A stretch of DNA of 46,942 bases from JANLIQ01 sp964358205. GTDB taxonomy: Bacteria > Patescibacteriota > UBA1384 > 2-12-FULL-50-11. The first letter of the stretch is position 1. Every line of letters begins with the position of its first letter. Of this stretch, positions 22,100 through 30,531 are shown piece after piece. The notes beneath the pieces were generated by a model. That model was not told the origin of the DNA. It ran no database searches and saw only the letters and a program-made list of their open reading frames with translations. The position numbers were made by a program, and so were the translations under genes. Location of the stretch: NCBI GenBank assembly GCA_964358205.1, contig CAYHNZ010000003.1, forward strand, positions 1 to 46,942, read 5' to 3'.

Positions 22100-23266
22100 T
22101 CAATCGGTGACAGCGTTGACCAGCTGAACATTGCGTATTGTTTCGTTAATTTTGGCGGCGATATCGTCCTTGACAGCATTGAATTCGCCTTCGACCCGGA
22201 AACCAGCCGCCGCCTTGTGACCGCCGCCGCCAAACGCCGCCGCGATGCGGGCGACGTCATAATCTCGAGCGACCGAGCGCAAACTACCCTTAACGGCACC
22301 CTCGGATTCTTTCAGCAATAAAACAAAGTCAACGTCTGTGGCCGATTTCAAAAGCTCGTCAATTAAACTGCCTTCATCGGCATCGCCGATTTCGGCAAAA
22401 TCAATGCTTGTCAGTTCCGTCCAAATGTAGCGCATGTCTTTGTTCTCTTGAATTTTGGCTAAGGCCCGCCCCCAGAGTTTCAAAGTTGAGAGCGATTTAG
22501 TGCTAATGCGCTCAATTATTTCCTGGTGCTTTGCGCCAGCGGCCACCAGTTGGGCGGCGACAGTTAGCGATTTTGGCGTCGTCGACATATTTTGGAAACT
22601 ACCAGTATCGGTAATCAGACCCGTCAAAAGGCAGGTGGCCACTTCTTCGTCGAGTAAATTATCACCCCGGCCAAGCGCCTCGATCAAAGCCACTAATATT
22701 TCGGCGGTGGAGGTGGCGGTCATATCAACCCAGTTGACTTTGGCTGGGTAGGAGTTGGTAGCGTGGTGATCGATTGAGACGGTCGGTGTCTCAAAAAACA
22801 GGTCGGGGAATTCGGTGTAGATTGACCCGAGCCGGTCAAAACCAGTGCAGTCAAGCATAACCACGGCGTCGTATTTGGGGGTTGAGCGTTCAATTTTGAG
22901 ATCTTCCGGCATCAACACTCCCTTGGGCGGAGTAATGACGATCTGAATCCGATGTTCCGAAGCGATTTTTTTGTAGCCAAGCTTCAAATCTTCGCCAGTG
23001 TTGCGAGAATCAATGGTGATAATTAAATCGTTACTTGGGGTAATAGTTTTGTCTTTAACTTCGGCGTAGCCCGATAGATAAGAAAAGGCGGTCGGTACTT
23101 GACCAACAAATAGAGCGTCAACATTTTTACCCAAGCGCTGTAAGGCTAGGCGGAGAGCTAACGTCGAACCAATAGCGTCACCGTCCGGATCCTGATGAGT
23201 CAGAATCAAGACATTTTGCGACTGTCGAATTAGTTCAACTGCTTGGGCTTTTGGACTTAGTTCCAT
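22100..23266 (-). CDS. nrnA: DHH family phosphoesterase, NrnA-like
   Basis: NrnA degrades short oligoribonucleotides and dephosphorylates pAp. The 388-residue protein has motif I HQDPDGDAIGS (His24), a DSRN-type acidic motif (IITIDSRNTG), DHH motif VSIDHHATN, LLTGLITDTGSF and the DHHA1 signature GGGGHKAAAGF near the C-terminus. An extra segment before the DHH motif (about residues 88-130) is longer than in Bacillus NrnA. It lies upstream of rpsO and pnp, so an RNA-decay operon nrnA-rpsO-pnp is likely. Confidence 0.93.
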   Translation of the reverse strand: MELSPKAQAVELIRQSQNVLILTHQDPDGDAIGSTLALRLALQRLGKNVDALFVGQVPTAFSYLSGYAEVKDKTITPSNDLIITIDSRNTGEDLKLGYKKIASEHRIQIVITPPKGVLMPEDLKIERSTPKYDAVVMLDCTGFDRLGSIYTEFPDLFFETPTVSIDHHATNSYPAKVNWVDMTATSTAEILVALIEALGRGDNLLDEEVATCLLTGLITDTGSFQNMSTTPKSLTVAAQLVAAGAKHQEIIERISTKSLSTLKLWGRALAKIQENKDMRYIWTELTSIDFAEIGDADEGSLIDELLKSATDVDFVLLLKESEGAVKGSLRSVARDYDVARIAAAFGGGGHKAAAGFRVEGEFNAVKDDIAAKINETIRNVQLVNAVTD

Positions 23267-23330
23267 GCTGGAATCAGTATAGCGGAAAAATGATATGGTT
23301 CAATATGCTTCACCGCTTTCAGCGGTAGTA

Positions 23331-23496
23331 TTTTGCGGCAGAGCCGCCCCCTTTTTTTGCAAAGGACGGGGGCTTAGTGGCGAAGCAGCCCCCATCCTCT
23401 GCACTCCACCCCCGCACGCTACCCTTCGGGGAGAGGTGAAAAACCGCTCGCTGACCTGCTTTTGATGGGTCATGGCTTGCGGTTTTTCGGTCTATC
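23331..23496. repeat. Multi-hairpin repeat element R3
   Basis: GCGGC-AGA-GCCGC, then GCAAAGGACGGGGGC with GCCCCCATCCTCTGC around the loop TTAGTGGCGAAGCA, then CACGCTACCC-TTC-GGGG, then GAAAAACCGC (23438-23447) with GCGGTTTTTC (23479-23488) around TCGCTGACC...GGGTCATGGCTT. The central part is nearly identical to R1, while the last stem matches R2. It lies between the antitoxin and nrnA genes. Confidence 0.85.
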
Positions 23497-23521
23497 TACA
23501 CGTAAATATCGAGCCACCTAA

Positions 23522-23779
23522 TCAGTCTGTCGATTGACGGAGCACTGACGCGGCGAGGGTTTGGTAAGGGATGCCTTCTCTCATTGCTCGAGCTTTTAAC
23601 TTCTGCAGGTCCCGCTCCGACAGCCGGATATTGATGTTTCTAGTCTTGTTGAGGGTTGTTCGCGCGGCCTCTTCGATGACCTTTTTTTGATCCTCAAAAT
23701 CGCTCACCCTTACATATTTGCCGGCTTCAAAATCCTTGAGAATTTGTGCCTCTTCTTCATCTAGCTCGTAGTACTTCAT
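23522..23779 (-). CDS. CopG/BrnA-like antitoxin
   Basis: The 85-residue protein ends in a ribbon-helix-helix motif, RNINIRLSERDLQKLKARAM and then REGIPYQTLAASVLRQ, typical of CopG-family and CPR BrnA-type antitoxins that bind their own promoter. The acidic N-terminal half (YYELDEEEAQILKDFEAG) would neutralise the toxin. Its ATG lies one base after the toxin stop codon, with an AGGA site inside the toxin 3' end. Toxin-first order is the brnTA order. Confidence 0.85.
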   Translation of the reverse strand: MKYYELDEEEAQILKDFEAGKYVRVSDFEDQKKVIEEAARTTLNKTRNINIRLSERDLQKLKARAMREGIPYQTLAASVLRQSTD

Positions 23780-23780
23780 C

Positions 23781-24065
23781 TTATTTTTCCTTTCCTTTCG
23801 TGATATATTTTTTTGTCGCCTTACGGCTGGGGATGATCGTTTTAAAGAAAATTTTCTGCTGATCTTCTACATATGGGACGATGTGGGCGTACTGTGCGAT
23901 CTTGATAATTAACAACCGTTGGCTAGGATAGCGCTTTGAGTTGGGGTGGGGAACGTCATCCAAGATTCCACCGTCATCTATTACTATGACCACGTCTTCA
24001 AATGAGATATTACGTTCTTGGCGTAACTGGGCGTTTTTTACCTCGTCCCAGTCGAGATATCTCAT
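23781..24065 (-). CDS. BrnT-like toxin
   Basis: BrnT toxins are RelE-fold ribonucleases. The 94-residue frame from ATG 24065 shows the usual pattern: YLDWDEVKNAQLRQERNISF and EDVVIVI at the N-terminus, then HPNSKRYPSQRLLIIKIAQY, and FFKTIIPSRKATKKYI at the end (the RxISARKATKxE-like motif). The start is set by the promoter: a consensus -35/-10 pair ends 7 bases before this ATG, so an upstream ATG at 24101 cannot be in the transcript. Confidence 0.85.
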   Translation of the reverse strand: MRYLDWDEVKNAQLRQERNISFEDVVIVIDDGGILDDVPHPNSKRYPSQRLLIIKIAQYAHIVPYVEDQQKIFFKTIIPSRKATKKYITKGKEK

Positions 24066-24072
24066 TGATAAT

Positions 24073-24101
24073 AACATATGACAAAGAGTATCTTTTGTCA
24101 A
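24073..24101 (-). promoter_or_regulatory. Promoter of the BrnT/BrnA-like module
   Basis: On the minus strand TTGACA (24101-24096) is followed by a 17-base spacer and TATGTT (24078-24073). The toxin ATG lies 7 bases further on, so the mRNA starts at or next to the start codon. Confidence 0.8.
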
Positions 24102-24225
24102 TAGCAGTCTATACTCTCAACGCTAGAAATATCGTGCCAGCATTAATAGCAGAAACCAATTTTGAGATCCCTACACCCTAAGTATGGTCTGGATTTTCTC
24201 GCACACTAATAAGTCTTTTTGAAAA

Positions 24226-24248
24226 TTGGAAACTGAAAATTGAAAACT
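24226..24248. repeat. Short AT-rich word repeat (family A fragment)
   Basis: GAAAATTGGAAACTGAAAAT and TGAAAAC match the words of the long family A repeats. It sits just upstream of the rpsT promoter. The rest of 24102-24225 holds nothing I can name. Confidence 0.55.
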
Positions 24249-24263
24249 CCGATCATTCCTCTC

Positions 24264-24292
24264 TTTACGCCTGATAATATTTTAGGTAAAAT
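24264..24292 (+). promoter_or_regulatory. Promoter of rpsT
   Basis: TTTACG (24264-24269), a 17-base spacer and TAAAAT (24287-24292) end 9 bases before the rpsT ATG at 24302. The expected transcript has only 2 or 3 leader bases. Confidence 0.65.
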
Positions 24293-24301
24293 GATCGGGT
24301 A

Positions 24302-24655
24302 ATGCCTATTTCAAAATCAGCCAAGAAATCTCTGCGGGTTGCCCAACACAAAACCTCGATCAATCGTTATCGCAAGGCGCTCATTAAAGCCGCCCTGAAA
24401 AATGTCACCGCCGAAAACGCTTCCAAGGCCATCTCAATGATCGACAAGGGCGTCAAGTGGAATCTTTTCCATCAGAACAAGGCCGCTCGAATGAAATCAG
24501 CTTTAGCCAAACAGCTTCCAGACGGTTCTAAAATCGCTCCCAGGTCAACTGAAAAACCGGTTAAGGTCGCTCCAAAGAAAACCAAAACCGTTGCGACCAA
24601 ACCCACTAAAAAAGCCGTTAAAGTGAAAAGCTCTAAGCCTAGCAATAAGTCTTAA
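24302..24655 (+). CDS. rpsT: 30S ribosomal protein S20 with a long basic tail
   Basis: S20 binds 16S rRNA. Residues 1-80 match the family: MPISKSAKKSLRVAQHKTSI, NRYRKALIKAALKN and the late helix GVKWNLFHQNKAARMKSALA, typical of the conserved NKAAR motif. Residues 80-117 are a Lys/Thr/Pro-rich tail (KVAPKKTKTVATKPTKKAVK), longer than the usual 85-90 residues. The gene is on its own, with a near-leaderless promoter, and a family B inverted repeat follows. Confidence 0.95.
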   Translation: MPISKSAKKSLRVAQHKTSINRYRKALIKAALKNVTAENASKAISMIDKGVKWNLFHQNKAARMKSALAKQLPDGSKIAPRSTEKPVKVAPKKTKTVATKPTKKAVKVKSSKPSNKS

Positions 24656-24783
24656 GTCTGAAGGCTGAAGGCTAAAGTCTAAAGGCTCAAGTCTGATTTG
24701 AGGCTCAAGTTACAAGTCTCAAGTACTTAATACTTGAAAAATTGTTACTTACTTCAGACTTCAGCCTTGAAACTTCAGACTTG
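24652..24783. repeat. Short-word inverted repeat (family B)
   Basis: The left arm repeats AAGTCTGAAGGCTGAAGGCT and AAAGTCTAAAGGCTCAAGTC. The right arm has ACTTCAGACTTCAGCC and CTTGAAACTTCAGACTTG. The centre holds CAAGTACTTAATACTTG, also seen in the copy before RNase J. It lies between rpsT and lepB. Confidence 0.8.
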
Positions 24784-24817
24784 TACAGCAACACTCAACC
24801 CCTCGTCTTGCTGTACA
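24782..24817. other. 10-bp perfect inverted repeat before lepB
   Basis: TGTACAGCAA (24782-24791) and TTGCTGTACA (24808-24817) are exact inverted copies 16 bases apart. The right half overlaps TACACT (24814-24819), a possible -10 box 6 bases before the lepB ATG. It may be an operator or a hairpin; no regulator is known. Confidence 0.5.
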
Positions 24818-24825
24818 CTAGAGTT

Positions 24826-25383
24826 ATGCACGACTCTCGATTTTTGCGCTTTTCAGCCTCCCTTTTTGACTTGACTAAATTGGCCCTGATCTTGGTGGTA
24901 CTGGCGATCGCCTTTATTATATTGGTTGGTAAACCGCTGTCGGTTAACGGGGCGAGTATGGAGCCGAATTTTCATTCTGGCCAGGTGGTAATCGTTGACC
25001 AAATTAGTTTTTCCGGCCAAAAGACAATCAGGCGTGGCGATGTTGTCGCCGCCAAATTTCCGGCCGACCCAGCTAAAACCAAACTGATCAAACGGGTCGT
25101 CGGCTTACCGGGCGAAACCGTCGAAGTTAAAGACACCCACCTATTTATCAATAGCACTCCGCTCGTTGAAGCCTATAAACCTCGTTACGGCGAAGCCCCC
25201 TACGACGAAATTGCCTCCGTCACTCTCAAGGACGACGAATATTTTTTGGCTGGAGATAATCGCCCCGGCTCATCGGACTCACGCCTTTGGGGCCCGGTCA
25301 CCCGTAGCGACATTCTCGGTCGAGTTAGTTTTGTGATTTTTCCACCAGCCGACGCACAATATGTCAGCAGGCCGGGAAACTGA
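24826..25383 (+). CDS. lepB: Signal peptidase I
   Basis: LepB removes signal peptides from exported proteins at the outer face of the membrane. The 185-residue protein has one N-terminal membrane helix (LALILVVLAIAFIILVG), the catalytic Ser44 in NGASMEPNF, the catalytic Lys89 in KLIKRVVGLPGE and box E GDNRPGSSDSR. The Gram-positive-like small size fits. The ATG at 24826 is preceded by TACACT at 6 bases, so it may be leaderless; the upstream frame is read from repeat sequence. Confidence 0.95.
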   Translation: MHDSRFLRFSASLFDLTKLALILVVLAIAFIILVGKPLSVNGASMEPNFHSGQVVIVDQISFSGQKTIRRGDVVAAKFPADPAKTKLIKRVVGLPGETVEVKDTHLFINSTPLVEAYKPRYGEAPYDEIASVTLKDDEYFLAGDNRPGSSDSRLWGPVTRSDILGRVSFVIFPPADAQYVSRPGN

Positions 25384-25384
25384 C

Positions 25385-25545
25385 ATAATTATCAATTTTC
25401 AGTTCTCAATTTTCAAATAATTTCCAAATCTCAATTTTCAAACTTGATAACACGACTTACTCCCTGGAGTGCGTAAGTCGTGGATAATTGTTTCATTGAA
25501 AATTCACTGAAAACTGTAAATTGAAAATTGAAAATTCGTTAATTT
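25385..25545. repeat. AT-rich inverted repeat with a nested hairpin (family A)
   Basis: The left arm is made of TCAATTTTCAGTTCTCAATT words; the right arm has complementary ATTGAAAATTCACTGAAAAC and AAATTGAAAATTGAAAATTC. Hairpin E3 (25450-25483) sits at the apex. The block separates the convergent ends of lepB and the DUF2207 gene and may act as a two-way terminator. Confidence 0.78.
25450..25483 (-). repeat. Hairpin E3, partial relative of the 87-bp element
   Basis: CACGACTTAC (25451-25460) pairs with GTAAGTCGTG (25473-25482). On the minus strand it matches the first 34 bases of element E1 (CCAYGACTTACGCAC, then GGAGTAAGTCGTG). Only this left hairpin is present. Confidence 0.75.
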
Positions 25546-25555
25546 TGACCCAAAA

Positions 25556-27043
25556 TTAACGGCTTGCTGGTTGTGTCGAGATCGCCAACGCATGCGACAA
25601 GTAGCCGAACAACGGAAAGAGCTTGTTAGCAAATTCGTCTATTGTGTGAACTCCGTCGGCGACGTACCAGTGGGGTTGGGCGAAAGGCAAATCATAGAAA
25701 CGACGCGTCCACTCGACTTCGCAGTCAAGCACGACCGCATAGGGCAGGTAGGCCAAAAATCGATCTTGGCTTTGGGCTTGATAACTAATCAGTTCGCTCC
25801 CAGTTAGGTAGTTGCGAAAAGCCAGCCAGCGCCCCAACTCCCGATCGCCGTAAACGGTTCGGCTTGGTAGGCTACGTGAGAAATAAGTGACCAGCAGGGC
25901 CGAGCCCATCATCCCTAGCCAAAAGAGCAAAAGGTAACGCACCCCCTCAAAGAGGAAAACATTAGCGAAAAAGCCCGTCAACCCAAAGGCAAAGAGCGTT
26001 ATGCCAATCGCCTGATAGCGACGGTGGAGGCGAAGTGGGTTGGTGTAAAAGAACCCAAGATCGTTGACTTGCTGATAGGCGACCAGAAAGGCCTCGCTAA
26101 CCCGCTTACTAAACAATTCTTGGGCTAGAGCGAACGACACCTCTTCGAAGGTGGCCTTGTCGCTCGACGGACCAAAAATCTGATCAAGAAGTTGAATCTC
26201 AAATTTCTCGAGTTTGTCGGAAGAGTCTCGACGACTAAAGCGAAAATCGTCTCGGGCGGTCTGGCGAATAACCAGATGACCCCTTCGCGCCAAATCCAAT
26301 AATGTGGCGGCCAATTCGCGGCTACTCAAACGGCCGTTGAGCAGTATCCCCAGCATCGCTGGCGTTAACCGACTCGGTAGAGTCTCGAGCTGCTTATTTG
26401 GTCCAAGCGGCACTGATCGATTTTTGGAAAGCCAAATTGCTAGTAAAATCAGCAGTGTTAGTAGGGGTAAGGCAATCGAGATACTCGTCCAGACGACCGG
26501 CGGCCAGGTACTTATTCGCTCTTTCAGCGCCGACAGAGCGGTCGTTGTTATATAGGATTTAGGCACCTCAAGTTCAATGACTAGTTGGCTTTCCCGACCA
26601 ATTTCATAGGCGGTATAAAGTACTGTTTGAGGATCGATCAACTGCGAGCTGGCCGTTGTGGCGCCGCCGTTATTAACAAATCGGCTACCAAGCATGCTCT
26701 CACTTATCGGCTTGGGCAGGGAGACGGCGACTGTCAGGGAGTCAATAAATTGATCGGGTTTATTTAGCACCTGGTAACGAATTCGGTAGAGTTTGTCGGA
26801 GATAATTTTTTCGGTTTGAAGCTTGGAGTTTTGAGAATAAAGGTCGCCAGTGGCGGTGAAGGTTAAAGTAATGTCGTAACCGCTGGGATTGGTGGCGCTT
26901 TGGTTATTGATTGGAACATCAGCGGCATTGAGTGGCCCCTGAACAAACCAGATGAATCCCCCCAAGACTACGAAAAAAAGTAGCGACTTGCTGTACAAGC
27001 CAGTACTCCGAACCAACTGTCCGATTAGGTTAATTGTTCCCAT
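25556..27043 (-). CDS. DUF2207 membrane protein
   Basis: The about 495-residue protein has an N-terminal membrane helix (LLFFVVLGGFIWFVQGPL), an outer domain of about 150 residues, a membrane helix around SIALPLLTLLILLAIWLS and a cytoplasmic winged-helix-like part (LTPAMLGILLNGRLSSRELA and TLLDLARRGHLVI). Two more helices and a C-terminal soluble part follow. This is the DUF2207 layout, whose function is unknown. A GGGAG site precedes the ATG at 27043; the frame opens 4 codons earlier. It overlaps the end of holA. Confidence 0.85.
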   Translation of the reverse strand: MGTINLIGQLVRSTGLYSKSLLFFVVLGGFIWFVQGPLNAADVPINNQSATNPSGYDITLTFTATGDLYSQNSKLQTEKIISDKLYRIRYQVLNKPDQFIDSLTVAVSLPKPISESMLGSRFVNNGGATTASSQLIDPQTVLYTAYEIGRESQLVIELEVPKSYITTTALSALKERISTWPPVVWTSISIALPLLTLLILLAIWLSKNRSVPLGPNKQLETLPSRLTPAMLGILLNGRLSSRELAATLLDLARRGHLVIRQTARDDFRFSRRDSSDKLEKFEIQLLDQIFGPSSDKATFEEVSFALAQELFSKRVSEAFLVAYQQVNDLGFFYTNPLRLHRRYQAIGITLFAFGLTGFFANVFLFEGVRYLLLFWLGMMGSALLVTYFSRSLPSRTVYGDRELGRWLAFRNYLTGSELISYQAQSQDRFLAYLPYAVVLDCEVEWTRRFYDLPFAQPHWYVADGVHTIDEFANKLFPLFGYLSHALAISTQPASR

Positions 27044-27873
27044 TGGTACTCCCATTGTACCCGCTTTTGACCGCCGGAAAGGTAGTGGGCTAGTAACGCA
27101 ACCGCATCGCCAGCTTCAATCAAGCCAGACTTGAGAGCGATGTCGATTTCGGAGAGCGTGTCGGTCATTTGGCACTTCAGCTTTTGATCGGAGATGTTTT
27201 TGCGCACAGCGGCGGCCAAACCACCGATCGTCATCTCGATGGCGTCACCGCGTTGGTAGCCAGTAATTAGGTGGCGAGCCAATTCCGGCCATTTTTGGCC
27301 CCGGACATAGTCAAAAAGGATGAACGGTTTTTCGGTTTGGATTTTTCCCCAGGATGAAGTTCCGACTTCACCAGATCGTGACTGCAAGTCGGTTTGAATC
27401 GCCCAAAGATCGGAGCCGTATTGGTCAACCAATTCACTAATAGCCTCCGGCGTTACCTCGAAACCAATTTCGGCCACCTGGGCCTTGATCCAATTATTCA
27501 GCGCCACCCCAACCAAAGGTTCAACCGAAATCATCTTGTCTGCCATATTGGTTATAACCAATATGGGGCAATTGGCTTTGAAGGGTTTACCGTCCCAAAT
27601 CACGACGACCGAACTAGCTGGTAAATCAGTTAGCATCGTAGCTAAATTATTTTGCTCGTCAACTAGTAATTCCCCAGCTCGTTTGATGATAACCAGCCGG
27701 GAAGTGGCAAAAAGCGGCACCGCCTTCAAATCAGCCCAACTTGCCATCGGCTCCGAAGCATCGATCTCCACTAATTCCGTCCCGTCCGGATTTTTCTCTC
27801 GATATTTGGCTTTAATCTTTTGGATCGCCTCCCGCGCCAAAAACGAGTCGCTCCCGTGGATGAATATTAGCAT
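27025..27873 (-). CDS. holA: DNA polymerase III subunit delta
   Basis: The delta subunit opens the sliding clamp in the clamp loader. The 282-residue protein begins MLIFIHGSDSFLAREAIQKI, the usual N-terminal strand and helix. It has LKAVPLFATSRLVIIKRAGE, the SSVVVIWDGKP strand and a C-terminal helical collar domain with GYQRGDAIEMTIGGLAAAVR. It is shorter than the 343-residue E. coli form, but most motifs are visible. Its 3' end overlaps the DUF2207 gene by 19 bases. Confidence 0.88.
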   Translation of the reverse strand: MLIFIHGSDSFLAREAIQKIKAKYREKNPDGTELVEIDASEPMASWADLKAVPLFATSRLVIIKRAGELLVDEQNNLATMLTDLPASSVVVIWDGKPFKANCPILVITNMADKMISVEPLVGVALNNWIKAQVAEIGFEVTPEAISELVDQYGSDLWAIQTDLQSRSGEVGTSSWGKIQTEKPFILFDYVRGQKWPELARHLITGYQRGDAIEMTIGGLAAAVRKNISDQKLKCQMTDTLSEIDIALKSGLIEAGDAVALLAHYLSGGQKRVQWEYQWEQLT

Positions 27874-27981
27874 GACCCCACTCTACACAAACTCGTTAGA
27901 AGTTAGTACGCGAGCATTTATGGTTAGCCAGACTGCGAGACCATCTATGTTGAAACGCTCCTTTTGGGTTAGAATGTTGCC

Positions 27982-28587
27982 ATGGTAGATGAGACGGTCT
28001 TTCGCACTAACGCCAAAGCGATTTTCGGTAGTGCTACCATCGGCGGGCTACTAGTTCTGTCTTCGGTAGGGTTCTTCCTTTGGACTCTGCCTTCAGCTTG
28101 GGAGCCATTTGAGTGGGGGAGAATTGCCGGCCTCTGCTTGTTGTCTGCATTTATTGGTTACTGTGGCATTTACGGAATCTGGATGATGATTGACCCATTT
28201 ATTCGACCCAGGGAACTGCGTCTTAACAGCCAAGGATTTACGTATCGCAAGGGTCAACAAAAAACGGCTTTTAACTGGGAGGGCGTTGACGATATTCAAG
28301 TAAATAATTTCTCCGCGTCTTCCCTGACTGTCGGCGAAGTGGATATTTACCCGAAAACCGGAACCTGGCTGACAATCAACCCGTACCTCGATCTCGGAGT
28401 CGGTTCTCAAGAGCTGGCTGTGAAACTGCGAGCTTACCATATTGCCTCAACCGGGCGAATTTCTTTCTCTGACGCCCTGGAACAGGCCTCAACTCAAACG
28501 ACAAAAGAAAGGTCAGCAGTTCTAAAGATTTGTCTTGTTTTACTGATAGTAATTATTGCTGCCTTTATCTGGCTCACCGTTGGATAA
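27982..28587 (+). CDS. Membrane protein with a PH-like middle domain, 201 aa
   Basis: Two N-terminal helices (ATIGGLLVLSSVGFFLWTLP, IAGLCLLSAFIGYCGIYGIW) are followed by a beta-rich segment (RELRLNSQGFTYRKGQQKTA, FNWEGVDDIQVNNF) that looks like a bacterial PH/YcxB-like domain. A last helix closes the protein (LKICLVLLIVIIAAFIWLTV). The family call is tentative. It stands alone on the plus strand, divergent from holA. The following 180 bases to 28767 hold no gene I can support. Confidence 0.7.
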   Translation: MVDETVFRTNAKAIFGSATIGGLLVLSSVGFFLWTLPSAWEPFEWGRIAGLCLLSAFIGYCGIYGIWMMIDPFIRPRELRLNSQGFTYRKGQQKTAFNWEGVDDIQVNNFSASSLTVGEVDIYPKTGTWLTINPYLDLGVGSQELAVKLRAYHIASTGRISFSDALEQASTQTTKERSAVLKICLVLLIVIIAAFIWLTVG

Positions 28588-28767
28588 TATGTCGCACAGT
28601 TAAAAAGCTACCAGAATCCGTAGTGTAAATAATCCTTCCCTTAAACTACTGGCGATCGACCAATTTGTCGAGCAATAAGACTGATAAGCCGTACAGCGAG
28701 TCATAATAGACATCCCCACAGCAAGCCACGGGGTACTCCGAATAATCGGGTCTGATAATATGGCAGT

Positions 28768-30531
28768 ATGTGGGTATGGTATTTAATTCTGTGGGTTAGT
28801 TTCTTTGCCGTTTTGAGTTTAATCGGCTTAGCTGTCTTCCGTCTGGTGTTTGGGAAAATTGAAGCGGGTGATTACCTGATTTCAAAACTACTGGGAGTGA
28901 TCGTCTTCTTTGGCTTGTTTTGGATTATTGGCTATCTTCATTTACTACCCTTGACCGAACAAGTACTGGGAGCTGGACTGACTATTTTGACCATCCTAGC
29001 CCTTTGGTATTTGTGGCAGAAGCGGGTTCTGATTGATTGGCGCTCTTACTTATTGGCAGAGCTATTATTCGTCGGCCTGGTGGTAGCATTTGTCGTGATC
29101 CGGGGTTTCTATCCAACGGTTACCGACGGGGAAAAACCGATGGAAATGATGATGCTCTCCAGTAATATGCGGGCGACAACCCTGCCGCCGGAAGATGCTT
29201 GGCTGGCCGGACAAACTGTCAATTATTACTACTTTGGTTACTTTGTCTTCGCCTCCATCGCCAAAATAATTGGGGCTTCCAGCTTTCTGGCTTTTAATTT
29301 TGGCCTCGCCTCTACCTGGGCTCTAATTCTCATTCTGCTTGGTCGATTGGGCTGGGTGCTGACTGGCCGTCGCAGTGCCACTTTGTTAGTACCGATTAGC
29401 TACGCCCTGATGGGTAATTTAGACAGCCTGCGGCAGATAGTGACCAAATGGGGTAGCTCGTTTGATTGGTGGCATCCGTCACGCATAATCCCTAAAACAA
29501 TCACCGAATTTCCGGCCTTTTCGTATTTATTTGCTGATTTTCATCCCCATATGATTGTGGCGGTTTGGCTAGGACTCCTTATCTCCTTACTTCACAAAGC
29601 TTGGGGTCAAAAGACGACTCTGCTCCAGGGATTACTGATCGGTCTGGTGATCGGCCAAGTGTTTGTGGTCAGCAGTTGGAGCATCTTGGCCGCCGCCTTA
29701 CTAACAGTTTTTGCGCTCGTCCAACAACCGTTTTCTCGATCAGCTCTCTTGGGTGGCGTCTTGGGAGCGGCGATGATAATTCTCCCTTATCAACTTACCA
29801 CCACCTCGATTTGGCAGGGAGTTGCCTTGGCTGGGGCAGTCTCGCCGTTCGGGAGCTGGCTGACCCACTGGGGGTTATTCTTGATTGGAATCGGTCTCTT
29901 TTTTCTCGGCCGTCAAGCTCACCGATTTACCTTAACCCTTCTCTTGGTCGCCACTGTCTTAATCGCCCTGCCGGAACTCTGGATGATCAAAGACATGTAC
30001 GGCTACCGCTTTAACACCGTCTTCAAACTCTTTTGGGATGCTTGGTTGCTCCTATCAATCGTTGCGGGCATTGGTTTTAGTTGGCTATGGGAGCGGCGAC
30101 TGCTTGGCAAAGTAGTTGTGACGACAATCGTTCTGATCGGAGGGCTATATCTTATTTTCGCCCTACCGGAGCGGCTCGATCACTTTCGAGTCTGGTACGG
30201 CGGAGACCCGGCTCGACTGACATTTAAGCAAATACCCGAACTTGAGAAGCCGTATAATCTGTTGCTTAGCCAACCTGGTAGCCGAGTCTACGAACTCCCG
30301 GGACGCTCATTCACCACCGACGCCTACTTGTCGGCCTTTACCGGCACACCAACATTAATCGGCTGGGAAAATCACGAGCTGTTGTGGCGGGGCAAATCAG
30401 TAGAAATTAACCGGCGAAAAGAATTGATTGACGGTAATGATCTGTGCCAGCTCTCCGCACGCCTTCAGCAAGAATTTCACTTTTCATATTGTTACCGAGG
30501 AGTTGGTCGATTAGTAGAGTTCGGCCAATGA
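28768..30531 (+). CDS. DUF2298 (Chlor_Arch_YYY) multi-spanning membrane protein
   Basis: About eleven membrane helices span the 587 residues. The family motifs are clear: GEKPMEMMMLSSNMRATTLP, then PPEDAWLAGQTVNYYYFGYF, and FADFHPHMIVAVWLGLLISL. This matches TIGR03662/DUF2298, polytopic proteins related to lipid-linked-sugar glycosyltransferases. They are known to occur together with TIGR03663 proteins, as here. The next gene starts by an ATGA overlap, so the two are translated together. The likely role is transfer of a sugar from a lipid carrier outside the membrane, but no reaction has been shown. Confidence 0.9.
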   Translation: MWVWYLILWVSFFAVLSLIGLAVFRLVFGKIEAGDYLISKLLGVIVFFGLFWIIGYLHLLPLTEQVLGAGLTILTILALWYLWQKRVLIDWRSYLLAELLFVGLVVAFVVIRGFYPTVTDGEKPMEMMMLSSNMRATTLPPEDAWLAGQTVNYYYFGYFVFASIAKIIGASSFLAFNFGLASTWALILILLGRLGWVLTGRRSATLLVPISYALMGNLDSLRQIVTKWGSSFDWWHPSRIIPKTITEFPAFSYLFADFHPHMIVAVWLGLLISLLHKAWGQKTTLLQGLLIGLVIGQVFVVSSWSILAAALLTVFALVQQPFSRSALLGGVLGAAMIILPYQLTTTSIWQGVALAGAVSPFGSWLTHWGLFLIGIGLFFLGRQAHRFTLTLLLVATVLIALPELWMIKDMYGYRFNTVFKLFWDAWLLLSIVAGIGFSWLWERRLLGKVVVTTIVLIGGLYLIFALPERLDHFRVWYGGDPARLTFKQIPELEKPYNLLLSQPGSRVYELPGRSFTTDAYLSAFTGTPTLIGWENHELLWRGKSVEINRRKELIDGNDLCQLSARLQQEFHFSYCYRGVGRLVEFGQ

